Assembly: GCA_031308135.1 (NCBI GenBank) | Contig: JAHLJT010003656.1 | Span: 53,996,827-54,060,826 of the forward strand | Reading direction: 5' to 3' | Length of the DNA: 64,000 bases | Origin: Acheta domesticus | Taxonomy: Eukaryota; Arthropoda; Insecta; Orthoptera; Gryllidae | Shown: positions 1 to 14,700 of the stretch, piece after piece | Layout of the letters: every line of letters begins with the position of its first letter | How positions within the stretch are numbered: the stretch's first letter is position 1 | Translations under genes and position numbers: made by a program | Notes under the pieces: model-generated | What the model saw: only the letters and a program-made list of their open reading frames with translations | What the model was told of the DNA's origin: nothing | The model's database searches: none

Positions 1-1851
1 CTGACACGACACCTGAGAAGAGAGGCAAACCAAATCGGGCTTATGATAAAACATTTAATTTAAAGTATGCAATGTTTCAAATGTCGTCGATGGAACCCGA
101 TATCTCGTGCTTTAAAATGTAACTTTGTTCATTTCATTGCTATGATTGTACCTTGTAATTAATAGATCTCTCCATTTTTTTTGTGCCAGTGTAAACAAAT
201 ACTCTTCTATCTTCCTTTCTTGGATATATTTCAATATTAATTAAAAACGTGTTTTATTACCATTTCTCAGTTAGGGGCTTGATTTTTAATCAGTTTTGTG
301 ACCCTTTGTCCTTGAATGTCTTACACTTAAACGCAGCTTTCGAAAATAATGGTAATTCGAAATTTATAGGCCTAAATCGTGGACCGACTGGCAATTCTGA
401 ACTCTTACTCAGCAAATCTCCATTTCAGAGAAAGAAAAAGAAGAAAAAACACTTAACACCATCAAATGTAACATAAAACGCCAAGAAGGAGCTTCAGAAC
501 TAAAGGCAGGCGGATCCAGGGAGGGAATGAGTCATGACCCAATACTTCTTGGTCATTTTACACGATTTATTCCAAACATTTACCATTCGTTGACCGTATC
601 ACAACTGACTTAATCGTTTCCTTCATTAATTTCCAAAATTCCAAACTGATATCCCCTAAATACTTTCTGCATCTGCCCGTAGGGCTCATTTAACTTAGTA
701 GTACTTTCAAGCCCCGTCGAGCCGCCAATCGTAACCAAACACGAACGTGATAGACCGAGCAGTCACAAGAATTTGGAAACTTCTTTGTTGATGAGGGCAA
801 TTTTCATTACTAAGCATGGGCGAAGGAAGAAGCTTACAGAGAGTATATGGAAGCTTATGCCCTAAAAATCTTAGGTGGCCTCTGAAGGGTGGTGCCGTTG
901 CCTTCCGTTGTGAACGATGGAAGGAGTCATCAACAAGGGAGTATTATTATGGTTGTGATCAGGATGCGAATTGGCAGGGACAGGGGTGCCTAGGTTCGTT
1001 CACAGAGGTTGATGCTCCCTTCCGGAAAAAATATTAATTTGTTCCTGCCAGGGAAATTAACCCATATCTACTAGGTTCCTCAATTTAAGGAGTCCGCGCA
1101 GGGGGAGGGGTCAGGGACCGTTGAAATGCTTCTGAAAATTTTGAAAGGGGCCCCGATGCCCTATGAAATTAAAAAAATCCTTATTACGTTCTATCCCTGA
1201 TTTCCCCCTTTTTTAAACCGGACAATTTGAAAAATTATTGTCGCATTTGAAGGGGTGGTTCTCTAAGCAAGTTTACAACTGTATTAATTGTTTAACATAA
1301 AATCGGCTCATCATCAAAGGCTGAAAGGCGGAGCCTCTCCTAGAGAAATCGCCATCCAAAATAAATTAAAAATATATTTATACATGTATTTATTTATTAA
1401 TAATGGATTTCTGAGTTGGATTATGTAACAATCATATCAAACTTTTTCTTTGTCGGTTCGTTAACGGCCGTTCTTAACGAATTTGAAGCAGTTGACAGGG
1501 AAGAGGGGACAAGGAAACGTTTGGCTCCTACTTCATTCCGACATAAAGCCCGTGTAAAACGAGAAGGCATGACGTCACGCATTCACTGTACAGGCTCATC
1601 GGCGGACGAAGGTTGCTGCAACCAGGCAGCCTTCAAGGGTGGGGGTCTAGGGTCTGAAGAAGGGCGTTCTCACCAGATCAGATTTATTATTAATAGAAAT
1701 ACAATACAAGCAATGCAATGCATTGTAATGTATTTTAATGCAATGGAATGCATTTGCAGCCTTCCCCAATTATAAAACCACTGCATAAAAACCGCGACAG
1801 CATAAAATCAACTACATTTATTAATAGGTCTAGTATCATCATCATTTACCT
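1..1851. other. Unassigned sequence
   Basis: No coding region, RNA gene or clear element recognised. The longest open frame (1416-1775, plus strand) has no recognisable motif. A phrase around 508-525 (GCGGATCCAGG) resembles one at 29,983-29,995 and may be transposon debris. Confidence 0.4.
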
Positions 1852-2954
1852 TTATGGATTAGGTATATTGCCTGTTCCAACCTCTTTCCATCTCATTCTT
1901 GGCCTTCCAATGTTTCTTTTTCCTCGCATCTTATGATTTAGAGCTTGCACTGGAAGTCTGTCTTGCGGCATATTTTCAATATGTGTCACCCATTGCTGTC
2001 TGTACTTCTTAATTTTGTCATGTATTGTTTCTTTCCGCCCTAGTTCCTCTCTTATTTTTTCACTTTTTATTTGGTCTCTTAATGTACAGCCCTTTACTCC
2101 TCTCAGAAATCTCATTTCTGATGATTCAATCCTCCTACAATTTTCTTGTTTTTGAACCCAAGTTTCACATCCATACAGTGAAACTGGGAGGGCCATTATA
2201 TCATAAAATTTTAACAGGGTTTCTTTTCATGCTTTCTTTTTAAATGTTCTATTTATGGTTCCACATACTGCTTGAAACTTATGGATCTTGCTGGTGATAA
2301 CTCTATCTATTCCATATGTAATTTTGCAACCTTGTTCTAAAACCATATTTTGAAGCACAATCTTTGTCCTTATTGATTCTTTTCCTTTAAAAGCCATTAC
2401 TTTGGTTTTATTAACTGATACTATCAGATTGTACTCCTTTAAAATTTGCTCCAGTTGGTAAACAGAAATTTGCAAATAATCATTTTCCTACAGGATTACC
2501 TGGTCGTCAGCATATAAAAGAGTATTTAAAAATGTATTTTTGCCCAGGTGAATTCCTGAGGGCACCATGTTCTTCCACCTTTTAATTATATATCCCAGAT
2601 ATATGTTAAAGAGTGTTGGCGAAAGACTATCACCCTGCCTTACTCCTTTATTTATAATTCTCTTTCCAGAAACATACCCATTGTATTTTACTGCGATATT
2701 AGTGTTATCATACATACTTTTCACCACTTGTACTAGATGACTTGGATACCCTTCTTCTTTCATAATGTTCCATAATTTACATTTGTTGACATTATCAAAA
2801 GTCTTTTCAATATCCATGAACGCCAAATGTGTTTCTCAATTATTTGTTTTAGGTCTAGTATCATTACATGTGTAATTTCATTCTTCTTGTAGTATGTCTT
2901 ATTCATGTAGTAGTAAAATATGTCGTTTGTACAACACAATTTTAAAATGTTCAA
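1852..2954 (-). mobile_element. Degenerate non-LTR retrotransposon (reverse transcriptase) fragment
   Basis: Consecutive minus-strand frames read FMDIEKTFDNVN, GVRQGDSLSPTLFNIYL and LLYADDQVIL (reverse transcriptase with its YADD active site), then VSLYGCETWV and GRPRMRWKEV, the usual C-terminal end of a class of LINEs. At least two frameshifts separate the pieces and the 5' part is missing. The tail near 1830-1850 has ATGATGATG-like repeats, as many LINE 3' ends do. Confidence 0.85.
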
Positions 2955-5298
2955 TGGTGAAGAGAGCCCAGAAATGTAAATTCCCCCTCCCCTTTTTTAT
3001 TTCTATTTTTTCCCCCTGTGTAGACCATTAATTAACCAAGCAAAACTTTCTTAACTGCTTTCTAAGGATTTATTTGCCCATCTGTGTATAAGGAGATGGT
3101 ATTCGTTTCACTCATCAATGTCATCTCCACTGGAGTTTGCATTGCCCCCGTCTACAGAATATTATTAATTCACCTTCATATGAATTGTAGTTAAGAAAGG
3201 GTGTGAGGAATCCAGGAGGTGAAAAAACATATGCCTTACAGTAGCATTTGAATCCACAGCTATCAGCTCCACATTTTTGTATGCTGCTCCAAATTCCTAC
3301 TCAATCTGGAAACAAGGTTAATTAGGTATTTCTGTGTAAAAATGCTGAAGAGATTTCACATGCATTTACAACCTTCACTATGACTTATAATACTCTCTGT
3401 GCTATGATTTGATGATTGCTGTTCTATGATGCTACTTTTTCTTAAACTTCAGACATTTAATTAGCCATTGCTGTGCCTAGTGTTCAAATTCCTCACTTTG
3501 CTTTTTTCAATAGTATTTAATCCCTCCCCCTCATGAGAGACTGGCCCATTTCTTACCTGGCGGACTATTTTTTAGGGAATATTGGATTGTAAACTATAAG
3601 AATGCAAGGTCTAAAATATTTTAAAAGCAAATTGTTTTTTAACATATTTCCAGCATTCCAGTTCCAGTTGAATTTTCCCTTTCTTAAATAAATGTGTTCG
3701 ATCATGTTTAATAAAATTTACAGTGAGTCATACTTTGGTGTATAAAAGCTAATATTAACAGGCCTCTGAGCATAGTCGTCTAAGTAAAGACATGTCACCC
3801 TGGGTGGTATGTAGACAAAGGGTAGAAAGGGAAAGCTTGTCCATTCTTCCAAAAGAAATTATTTTGGGGGCACTTTTGATATTACTGCAAACACACAATT
3901 CTACCAGACTGAACTGATATTTGTTGAATTTTAATTTTTTTTGCAGTAGACATGTGTGGTGTAATATTGAGAATGAATCACTTAAGTATATCTACCTTTT
4001 GCACTTGTCTTTTATATTCAAGAATCTCATTCATTTTGATGTGTCCCAATGACCATTATCATTGTACCCACAAATCACCAAGGGCACTTAAAAAAATTAG
4101 GGATCAGTATTATTAGAGTTTTAGTACGGCTTAGCAGACAGCAATCAACTGCAATCTTGATCTTCTGCCCATGCACAGATGCACGAAAGTAATATGAAAC
4201 TCAAACTGCATAGAAGATCGATAGTACTGTCGATTGCTTTAATGCTTTGAGGTGCAAACACTCCCTATTAATTAAGAATCAGTAACTTTGTATTGACATT
4301 TGTAAATCAACTCCTGCTCCAGTGATTTGAAATAATAATTTGTTATGTAATAAAAGCTTCAATTCCATTCACACTGACATTAACGGCTTAAATGCTTGTC
4401 TTTAATGCACAAAAGCCTTGAAATGTTATTTCACCACTGTCAGTGTCTTGACCAGTGGCAGTGATATATGGAGCAGGACCTCAAGCTCCATCTAGGAGGG
4501 GGAGTAGTATCAACGGAACCTGGGTAGGGTAGGGATCCCAGAATTCCAGAAACATGCATAGAATACACTTCTCCCCATAGCACATTACTCATAATTTTTA
4601 ACAGTTTTTGACACATGTCATTTCTGAAGCATCCTACCTGATGAGATTGATCAGCACAATTTTCATCAGTTCACCAACAACTCCCAGTTCTTTCACATTC
4701 AAAAAAAATTATGGAATCATTATTTTTTTACGGTTGAGAATAACATGTAAATATTCCGACTACAGGTACATACTGGAGTTACAATATCAAATTCTCCATG
4801 TGAAATTTGTGATGATAAGGGACTTGTGGTAAGTTTCCTTGAGGTTTTCTTATTTCCCCACCTATCGATCCACCATTTATTGTTTTCCATCCCATTGTCT
4901 ACTAGCGTAATTGATTATCTCCAGCATATACAAAACTTGGAAATCATAACAGTAATAATGATCGACTTCAAGATCACTCTGAACAACTTCAGAAAAGTAT
5001 AGATTTACCACTTGTGATTGGTGATCTGGAATCTGTTTGACTCAAGATGCCACAACAAATTATTGCTGAATCTTCCATTTAAATGTAATGATTTTATTAC
5101 AATTAATGAACATTCATTTGGGAAAGTATATAAGAGTAAGTTCCTCTAGAAATAAATAGTAATATTTCAAGGAAAAGGTAGCATGAACTGCAAGAAATAT
5201 TTTCTGTAATAAGACAATATATTAAACATTTCATGTATTGTTTTTATTTAAAGCAATACACAGAGGAACAGTTCAAATATTACATTCAAACCTTTTCA
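2955..5298. other. AT-rich sequence downstream of Cht10
   Basis: No gene, RNA or repeat that I can identify. It may include part of the Cht10 3' untranslated region at its right end. Confidence 0.4.
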
Positions 5299-5330
5299 TT
5301 TATTTGTGTTTTGTTTAATAAATGTTTATT
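5299..5330 (-). terminator. Candidate poly(A) signals of Cht10
   Basis: AATAAA reads on the minus strand at 5325-5330 and 5299-5304, about 215-245 bases past the stop codon; another is at 5243-5248. Position is plausible but the sequence is AT-rich and such hexamers are common by chance. Confidence 0.3.
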
Positions 5331-5542
5331 CTTCAGTATGACAATTTATCTTTGTCACTTTTCTAGCAAAAATGGCAGAAAGTTTTCATGTTCTCCTTTA
5401 CACAGGTCTCAAAAGAATCTCTGATTCACTAGTATCAAAGACTTTCAAGACAATAAAAAAGTAGTATGTAATTACATATAATCACAATATTTTTTCAAAA
5501 CACCGCAGTCACATGAATTTGTCCCATGAATTCTACACATGA

Positions 5543-5701
5543 TCATGTACAATCACGTGTACTTGCTGAAATGCCTCGCAGTTCACTGTTGATTGTCCTG
5601 AGTAGGGGATAAGTACCACACCCACATCGGTTACGGAAATCATCCAGATCAAGGGCCCAAATCATACCTCCTCCAAGGCCCAAACTCTTCACGAACCGTG
5701 A
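5543..5701 (-). CDS. Cht10: Cht10 terminal exon: GH18-E motif IV and stop
   Basis: Encodes [40 protein letters not shown] and [12 protein letters not shown], then TGA at 5543-5545. The protein ends right after the last GH18 domain, without a terminal CBM14. Confidence 0.94.
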   Translation of the reverse strand, partial: SRFVKSLGLGGGMIWALDLDDFRNRCGCGTYPLLRTINSELRGISASTRDCT

Positions 5702-8700
5702 CTGCATTTGAAAAATAAAAAATGTAGTATACTGACATAAACCTTACTGTGAATTTCTTAAGTTATTTGAAAAATCTTATGAAATCACAATCCACCTGAC
5801 ATTTTTATCTTTAATTTCTACACTTTTACATTATCTCACTTATAGATTTTGTTTCATTCTAAAGAATTCATTGTGAATTTTACAGCATTTTTCAAACTCA
5901 CCTTTCTTCTAATGTCTTCAACATCATCATAAGACACCCACTGATTGCCATGATAGGCATAAGGTCCCATGCGACCTTGTGGGTCTCGCACTGGAGTCCA
6001 GCCTTTGTTTTTCACATTGTAACATATCTGTAAAATAATGTTTAAAGAATTATTAGAAGGTAAATGTAAACTTCATCAAATTCCTTCATTGCTGTAAATT
6101 GTGTACTGTTTCACACATCTGGGAAAAACATAATGAATGCAAACCAAAGAATCAAATGATAATTGAAATTAAAGTAGTGGTTTTCATAGTAGAGTAGTGG
6201 TAGTACATACTTTTTCGCGTTATTTGTAACGTTTGCAATTTTCTAAAATTCAATGTTCAACGAAACTGAGGCCTGCATCATATTTTTAAGCGCACTCTAC
6301 CCGAAGAAAAAAATCGGAGCCGTTTTTGAAAAAATATTTGTTTCACGCAAAATTGTGCGAAAACTACTCCTATTTTCGACAAATTAACATGACCTTATTT
6401 AAAGAACTGTCTTTCAAGAACAACTTTAATTAATAAAAGAAATCGCAAATAGTATACTTACAGGGAATCGACGCCATTTTTGTTCCACCTCTGCCATAGT
6501 ATCAACTACATTGATTTTAAAAGTGAAGTGTGGATTGATTCAGGCAATATAACAGAACTGGTGTATTTTGTAAACGTGTAGAACGAATACCCACGAAGAG
6601 GAAAGGTGTCGTACATAAATCATAATACTTTAATTATAAACATAAGTTACATTTTGAGCGCAATGCGATTGACTGCGGAATCAAAATTCATGATAAGGCT
6701 CCGCCTTCAGCTTACGCGATTAACATTAATCAGGCAGACAAAACAAAAACCCGGGGGAGTATATCCAAGGGAGCCCCATATTTCAAACAAAAGTTCCTCT
6801 CCCCTCCCTCCCCCCAGAAAGCAAACAGAATTCATCTCTCTATGCAGTAGAAATAAACGGAAGTGGTGAGCTTGTTTTGAATGAAACAGATATTCCGGGG
6901 CAAGTTACGCAAATGTTACCCCTTCTGGGTGCTCCTGTAAAACAATCTTTGAGCTTGTCCAACAAAAAAGTACCAACGTATTTCCATAGTAACTGAGGCT
7001 GTGGCCTTCGGAATTTAGACCAAAAATCGTCTATATTGAAAATTGGCTGTCAAGGGAACAGGTTTTTGTATTATCCTCGCAAGTTTTCTGGGGCTTTAGC
7101 TTCGCTAGTTGCGAGAGAAGTGAGGAGTTTGGTTATTTTGACGAAAAGAATATTGCCTCAAATTTGTAGTTCATTTTCGATGCAAAATAGTTTCTATTAC
7201 ACGGGAGCGAACATTTCTGGTTATCAGATTTTGTCTACAACGCTCGTTGCTATAATTTATTCTTGATTCAACTACTGAGGGCAAAGGCGTGGGAGTAGTA
7301 CTCTGGGGCTCAAGAAAACCTATAATGCCAAGCACCACTCCAAACATATCTTTTCCTCTTTCACAATTTCTACTAACTTAATTCAATTTATCGCCATTGT
7401 TGTGCTGCACCTCAATCACCGTACTGTTGGTAAAAGGATTTATGAAAACTTACAATTGTTAGAATTGAAACAGATTTCAACAAATGAAGTATGTATATCA
7501 TGTAGATTCCCCATAAGTAAACTTCAGACAAAAACATACTTTCAGTATTGCAGTTGTAGGATGACGCCGAATAAAATTGCTAACTTTTGCGATTTTCGGA
7601 AATTTAGGCAGTTCCTCGTAAATCAGACCTGCGCATTTTTCTAAAGGCCTTTGTGCTTCCCAGTAAATAAAATTAATATAAAAAATTGAGGTAGCTTTTG
7701 GAAAAAAAATTAAAAAATTGTAAGGCTTCATGTAAAATTCCCAAAAATTAAAATATCAATTTCAAATTCGCAGGAACTTGAGTTCGGCCAGATCGATGAG
7801 GAAATATCAACTTTGGAGAAAATCAGCTGTCCATCAACAATGAGTAGATGAACAGGACAAACAATATTTTGGATATCAAGGACTCACAAAAAGTGGATTC
7901 TGACTGCACAACGTTTTGGAGGAAGTACTTCATTTATTATATACAGGAAGAAGATTTATCTGCTTTTTCGACAGTACTCAATTGTAAGCGTTTTTCTATT
8001 GCTAAAATTGCCGTGCCATCACAATACCTAATCTCTGTTCTATGTAGATAGTGTGCGAAAAATTAAAAATGAAAATGAATAAAAATATTCACAAATTCAC
8101 ATATAAAATCTTTAAGTCAATTTTCAATTCATGAAATTAATTTACATTAACTCAAAATTTCTGGATAGTGATTCTTACTTCATAGTAGGCCATGAATCCT
8201 CCAGCTCGTGTAAATTCTCCTGCTTCACCTGGTCCATAAGTTTTTGCGTTAAGTCCATGATCAGAAGAATCTGCTAGTGAGAATGACTGACCATACATTG
8301 GCATTCCCATAACAAGTTTGCGGCGATCAGCACCTCTTTCTATCCAATAATGAATTGAATAGTTCTGGAAAATACATGAAATTCATATAATAATTATATT
8401 CACTGATATTATATGACAAAATGAATTAGTATGTTAAAAAACAGTTAACACATTAGTATTATCTTAACTTACAGAATTAAAATAGTCATATTTATCTCCT
8501 GGGAAATAATAAAGTGGTGCAACATGTCCTGTCTGTTTGTCCCAGTGACCATGGAAGTCATAAGTCATCACCGCAATCCAGTCCATATATTGTGACATGG
8601 TGCGAACATCATATCCTTGAACATAGAGGCAGATAAAAGGTGAATTCTGCACTTTGTTACACATTATTTTTAAAAGAGAAAAAGATGCAGCAAATGCTCT

Positions 8701-11700
8701 TAATTTTGTTGATCCAAAATGTACCTGCATCAATAACAGCCTTGCTTGGTGATACTGCAGAAGACAAAAGTAATCCCTTTGGTCGGAATGCTGCACTGAG
8801 TTCACGCACTAATGCTGAAAATCCCTCTTTGTCAGTTGGAGGCCCTTTACTACAATCCACCTGGAATACACAATGCCACACAATTTTGGAAATAACTCCA
8901 CAAAACTGTTACTGTTTCTTATTTTACAGAAAATTAGAAGACAACATCGCTCACCTGCCAGCACACAGGATATTCCCAGTCTAGATCAAGACCATCAAAA
9001 TCATATTTTGTGATAAATTGTAAAACATTTTCAATAAACTTTGCTCGAGCTGAAGGATTATTAACAAGTCTGCTATATTTATCACCAGCTGAGTCATTCC
9101 ATCCTCCAATTGCAATCACTACTTTTATACCCCTCTTCTTGAAGGCAGTAACTTTTTGGTAAAATTCTGGAAACCAGAGTAAAGCATTTTGTAAAACAGA
9201 AAATTTATAACATAACAGGTTATATCACAAGTTGAAAAAGAAATATTCATACCATTATCAATATCTGCCCAAGAGTCATGGGGTTTAATTGTCAATGTAC
9301 TTCCGTCCAAAACAGCAAATCCATATGCAATGTGTGTACACAATGATGTATCTATGTCAGCAGGTAAGTATTTACCAGCACCTTGTCTGTACCAGGCCCA
9401 GTTTGTGAAGTAACACACTACTTTATAGCCACTGTCCCCTGTGCCAGGAGGTAGAGGAGGTGGTTGTGGCATTATTTCAGTGGTTGTGGTCATAGTTGTG
9501 GGGGGGTATACTGTTGGTGGTTGAGTTGGTGGAGGAGGGGGAGGCAGGGTTGGTTTACTACTGCAATCAGTATTTTCTGGCCAGTCGCAATGATCCTGTT
9601 GGAATACTTCATGTAATTAAACTATATCAAAACACGTAACAAAAGAAATACCTACAATAAACTCAGCTCACATACCTGATTCCACTTTAGACCTGGAGGG
9701 CATGACTGTTCAAGGAGTTGACCATATTGACAGAGATAGTATTTACTGCAATCTGTTGGATGTGGAATAAATATTTGACTGCCACTACAAGATCCACTTG
9801 CTGGTCCAGGCATGGCTTCACTTACAGGTTTAGGAGTGGACATTGTAACAGTCATTGTGGTGACATGCCAGCGATTATCATCTGGCTCTGTAACAGAAAA
9901 ATAAGTATTTAGTAGAAAATGGTGGACTTATCGTAGCTCAATCCTTTAGTGGATGAATTTATTATGTCAATGAATGCTCAAAAAGAATGGACTTTGAAAA
10001 GTCTTCTGTAATTCGTTGCAAGTACTCTTGGCTGTTTGTGTGATGGCACATCAAGGGGTTTGATGCCAATGTTTTGACCATCTTATCATGGTCTTCCTCA
10101 GGGCTAGTCTTCTAGCTGAGCAGCAGACCCAGCAGACCAGTACTAAGTAAGATCACAATAAGATGGTCAAAACATTTGGTATCCTGGCCTTCAATGTGGC
10201 GTCACCCAGACAAACAATATTACTTGAAAGCCTCTGGCTACTAAAGCCTATGACTTCATCAATTCTTTAGCACAAAAATAAATGACCACAATAAATAGAA
10301 AAATAACCAAAAAATATTTGAAGATATTTTGGGCATTTAGTGAATATATTCCAAGAGTCTTGAATATTTGTAACTTCATATGTCATTGCTGAAATAAAAA
10401 ACTTACTAGCATCTTGTAATTTTCCTTCATCTGTTGCTCGAATGCTACAATCTTTTGTTGCTCGTGGATAACCTCGTAACACACGGTTAATTGTCCTAAG
10501 TAATGGATGAGGTTCACAACCACACAAATTGCGGAAATCATCCAAATCAAGAGCCCAAATCATGGCACCTCCCAGGCCCATGCGTTTCACGTATCCAGCT
10601 TTGTATCTAATTTGAGCAGTATCATCAAAAGATACCCACTGATCACGACTGTAAGCATATGGTCCAATGCGTCCCTTTGGATCTCTAACCACTTTCCAAC
10701 CACGTTTCTGAATACGTTCACAAATCTACAAAAAAGTAAATACATTTCTAAAAGATGTGTAGTCGAAAAATGATGATGTTATTTTGTAGAAAATGCATAA
10801 AGTTCAGCATAATTCTATGGTAGTTAGCTTAATTTCCAGCCAATGATAATTATATTTCATTCAACCTCATAATACGCCAAAAATCCTCTAGCTCTTGTTT
10901 GATCTCCTGCTTCTCCTCCGCCATAAGTAGGAGCATTCAATCCATGTTCAAGTGTTTCAGACAAAGAAAATGATTGACCATACATGGGCATTCCCATTAC
11001 TAACTTTTTAGGGTCAGCTCCTCTTTCTATCCAATAGTTAATAGTGAAATTCTGAAAAATTTAAAAATGAATTATTACACATTTTAACAGTTCTGATTAT
11101 AGTAATACATCTATGAAGTAATAAAAATATATTTACAGAGTTGAATGTAGTATCCCAATCTTCTGGGTGCTGATACATAGGAGCCACATGACCAGTTTTC
11201 TTATCCCATTGACCATGATAATCATATGTCATAACAGCTATCCAGTCTAAATTCTCAGACAGTGTTGGTACATCATAACCTGAAGAGGAATAAAAAAATA
11301 AATAAATAAAAAATAAAGACATCTAAGTTTGGCTTTCTTAATTTATTTATTTTCTAGCAATTTCTGAAAGCAGTCCTGAAAGGGTACATTGAAAGTTAAA
11401 AAAAATAATCAAAACTATTCTTAAAATATATTTTCTTTTTTCTTATGTATTCCATATTTTTCATTGCCTTCTTTAATTTATTTCATTTTGTCATTCATTG
11501 ATTTTTGTTTCTCTTTTTCTATTTAAAATATAGTTAAATTTCATTTGAAAATATTGAAATTAAAATATCTAGGCCTACTAGACATAACATGATAATATAG
11601 AAATTTTTTGATTCTTTATGAAGTGTAGGAATTCTTGAAATTCAAAACCAATGTACACTCACCAAAAAATTAAAATATGCATTCTGAAATTTCATGTCAA

Positions 11701-14700
11701 AGTGATTTTAAAAAAATTTAAGTTGTATACACCTGCATCAATTACTGCTTTGCTTGGAGAAACAGCTGAAGACAAGAGCAATCCCTTAGGCCGGAAGGCA
11801 GCTCTTAGTTCTCGCACAAGAGCTGCAAATCCTTCCTTGTCTGAGGATGGTCCCTTCTTGCAATCCACTTGCCAGCATACAGGGTACTCCCAATCAAGAT
11901 CCAAACCATCAAAATCATACTTTTCAATGAAGTCTATTACTGTGGTAATGAAACGTGATCTAGCTGATGGATTGTTAACCAGTCGACTATATTTATCACC
12001 AGCTGAATCATTCCAGCCACCAATGGCTACCAACACTTTAATACCATATTTCTTGTATGATGTAACCTTTTCGTAGAATTCTATAAAATATATATAAAAA
12101 AAATTAGTTTTACGTATGTTCATTTAAACATCATCTAGATAACTCTTAATAACAATTAAATAAGTTTTTTTGGCATGTGTAAGAAATTAAAATTACTTAC
12201 TATTATCGATATCTGCCCATGAATCATGTGGTTTGATAGTAAGTTGGTCTCCATTGAGCACAGCAAATCCGTAGACAATATGTGTACAAAGTTCATGATC
12301 AATGTCACTCGGAAGATATTTTCCAGGACCTTGTCTATTATTTACCATGTAACAATTGAAAAAATAATACAATTTTTAATGATATTGTATCCTTTTTTAA
12401 TTCAGAAATTTCCTACAGTATTTCTTAAATTTCAATTTACCTGTACCAAGCCCAGTTTGTGAAGTAGCAAACCATCTTGTACTCTCCAGGAGCCCCAGGT
12501 CTTGGTGTAGTGGAAGTTCCAGGTTTGCCAGGTCTTTGAGTTGTTGTTGATACAGTTGGAGGATAGGTAATAACGCCACCTCCACTTCCGCCACTACCTC
12601 CAGATCCAGGTGGTGTTGGTTTTGTTGGTAGCGGTGTTGGTCTTACAGAAGCTGAAGCACCATATTGTCAAAAAATAATTTCACGCATAAAAATAAATGC
12701 CATTGTTCATGTAATGTATCCTCCATTTCACTTACTTGTGTCTGTTGGACCTGGTGGATCAGCTAAGACCCTTCTAATGGTGTTGAGTAAGGGGTGTCGA
12801 CCTTGGCCACATATTCCTCGGAAATCATCTAAATCAAGTGCCCAAATCATTCCACCTCCAAGATCATTCTGTCGTATGTATTGTGACTATAAAAGAACAG
12901 AGGGAATTGCTGAATTTTCCTAAACAGTGTCTTTAAGAATTCAAAACATTTTAAAATTTACGTTCTATCTCATGACATAAAAAGTAAAACCAAATATCAC
13001 CTTAAGTTCAATCATATCAATGTCATCAAAGCCAACCCATTGATTGCCTTTGAAGGCATATGGGCCTATGCGACGTTCAGCATCTTGTACAACAGTCCAT
13101 CCTTGATTCAAAACTTTATCACATATCTGAAATAAACAATTTTATTTTAATTCATTGTTGCATTTTAATCCAAAGAAGTATATTAGGAGGAATTCAAACC
13201 TCATAATATGCCAGAAATCCTGGAGCTCGTGTGTATGGCCCTGCTTGGCCTGGACCAGGAGCAGCTGCATTCAGCCCGTTCACTGAAGCCTGTGCTAATT
13301 GGAAGGACTGTCCATACATAGGCATTCCCATTACAATCTTTCGTCTTGGCACTCCCTCTTGAATCCAGTAATTAATAGAATAGTTCTAAAAACAAACAAT
13401 ACAAAAGTAGTGATTACTAACATTTAAATCTATAGGTTTGCAAACAATGTTAACAAGGTTTCCTTGGAAAATTTACTGTGGTATGTGTGTAACTTCTATG
13501 ATTGTTTCTTTACTCACAGCATTGAAGAAATGGAAGTCATCATCAGGATGGAAATACATTGGAGCAACATGTCCAGTTTTCTTGTCCCATTGTCCGTGAT
13601 AGTCGTATGTCATAACAGCTACCCAGTCAAGGCTCTCACCGAGAGCAGGAACATCATAACCTGTTGAATACAATTAATTAAATTCTTACGGGCATATCTC
13701 AAAATAGATAAAGGAAACATAGGAAAGAAATTATTTTGATACAACAATTACCTGCATCTACAACAGTTTTACTCGGAGAGACAGCTGCTGAAAGAAGTAA
13801 TCCTCTTGGTGCAAAGGCAGCTCGAAGTTCTCTTACAAAATCTCCAAAGGCTGCCTTATCTGTAGGAGGTCCTTTCTTGCAGTCAACCTAAACAAGATAT
13901 AATAATTATTTAATGTACTTGTTAGATATTAAATTTATTATTTATTGCATTTGGGGCATGTCATTAACTAAGGATGATTTATTTGCAAGAAAGTAAAGCC
14001 CCCAAAATGAAATTTCTTCCATTCCTAGTTTTAATGACATTTGCACAAAGCTTAGTTCTCAGTGGATTAATCTGGCTATAAAAAGCTCATAAGAAATAAA
14101 TGGTTTTTAGCTATATATAAACTTGTTTCATTGTTAATAACACTAAAGAAGCTAATTTAGATTTGAAACTTAATTAGCAGAAACATTACATTTTTTTGAT
14201 TTTTTAAGAATAATTTTTAAATATTTCAAACATAAAAAATGTACAAGAAGAATTGATCAAAAGTATTGGAATAAGAAACTCTATGAAAGGTTAGAGGAAG
14301 TAATAGTTCAGGTAAATAAAAGATCATTAATTATACCTGCCAACATACAGGATACTCCCAGTCCAAGTCAAGACCGTCAAACTCATACTTTTCAAGGAAG
14401 TCCAAAACATGCTGAATGAACCTCCTGCGAGCTGAAGGACTGTTGACCAATCGACTGTATTTGTCACCAGCTGAATCATTCCAACCCCCAATGGCCAAAG
14501 AGACTTTCTTTCCTTTCTTTTTAAAGGCAACCACTCGTTCATAGAATCCTAAAAAAGGTATATGTTTCTACAGTTCATTGTAAGTCAGAGGATGGTATCA
14601 TCTAAACAATCTTGGACTTGACTTCATGACCTTCTAACTCAACTAATTATTGTTATAATTGAAGCAAAATATGGAAAAGAAAGGAAATTCATACCAGTAA

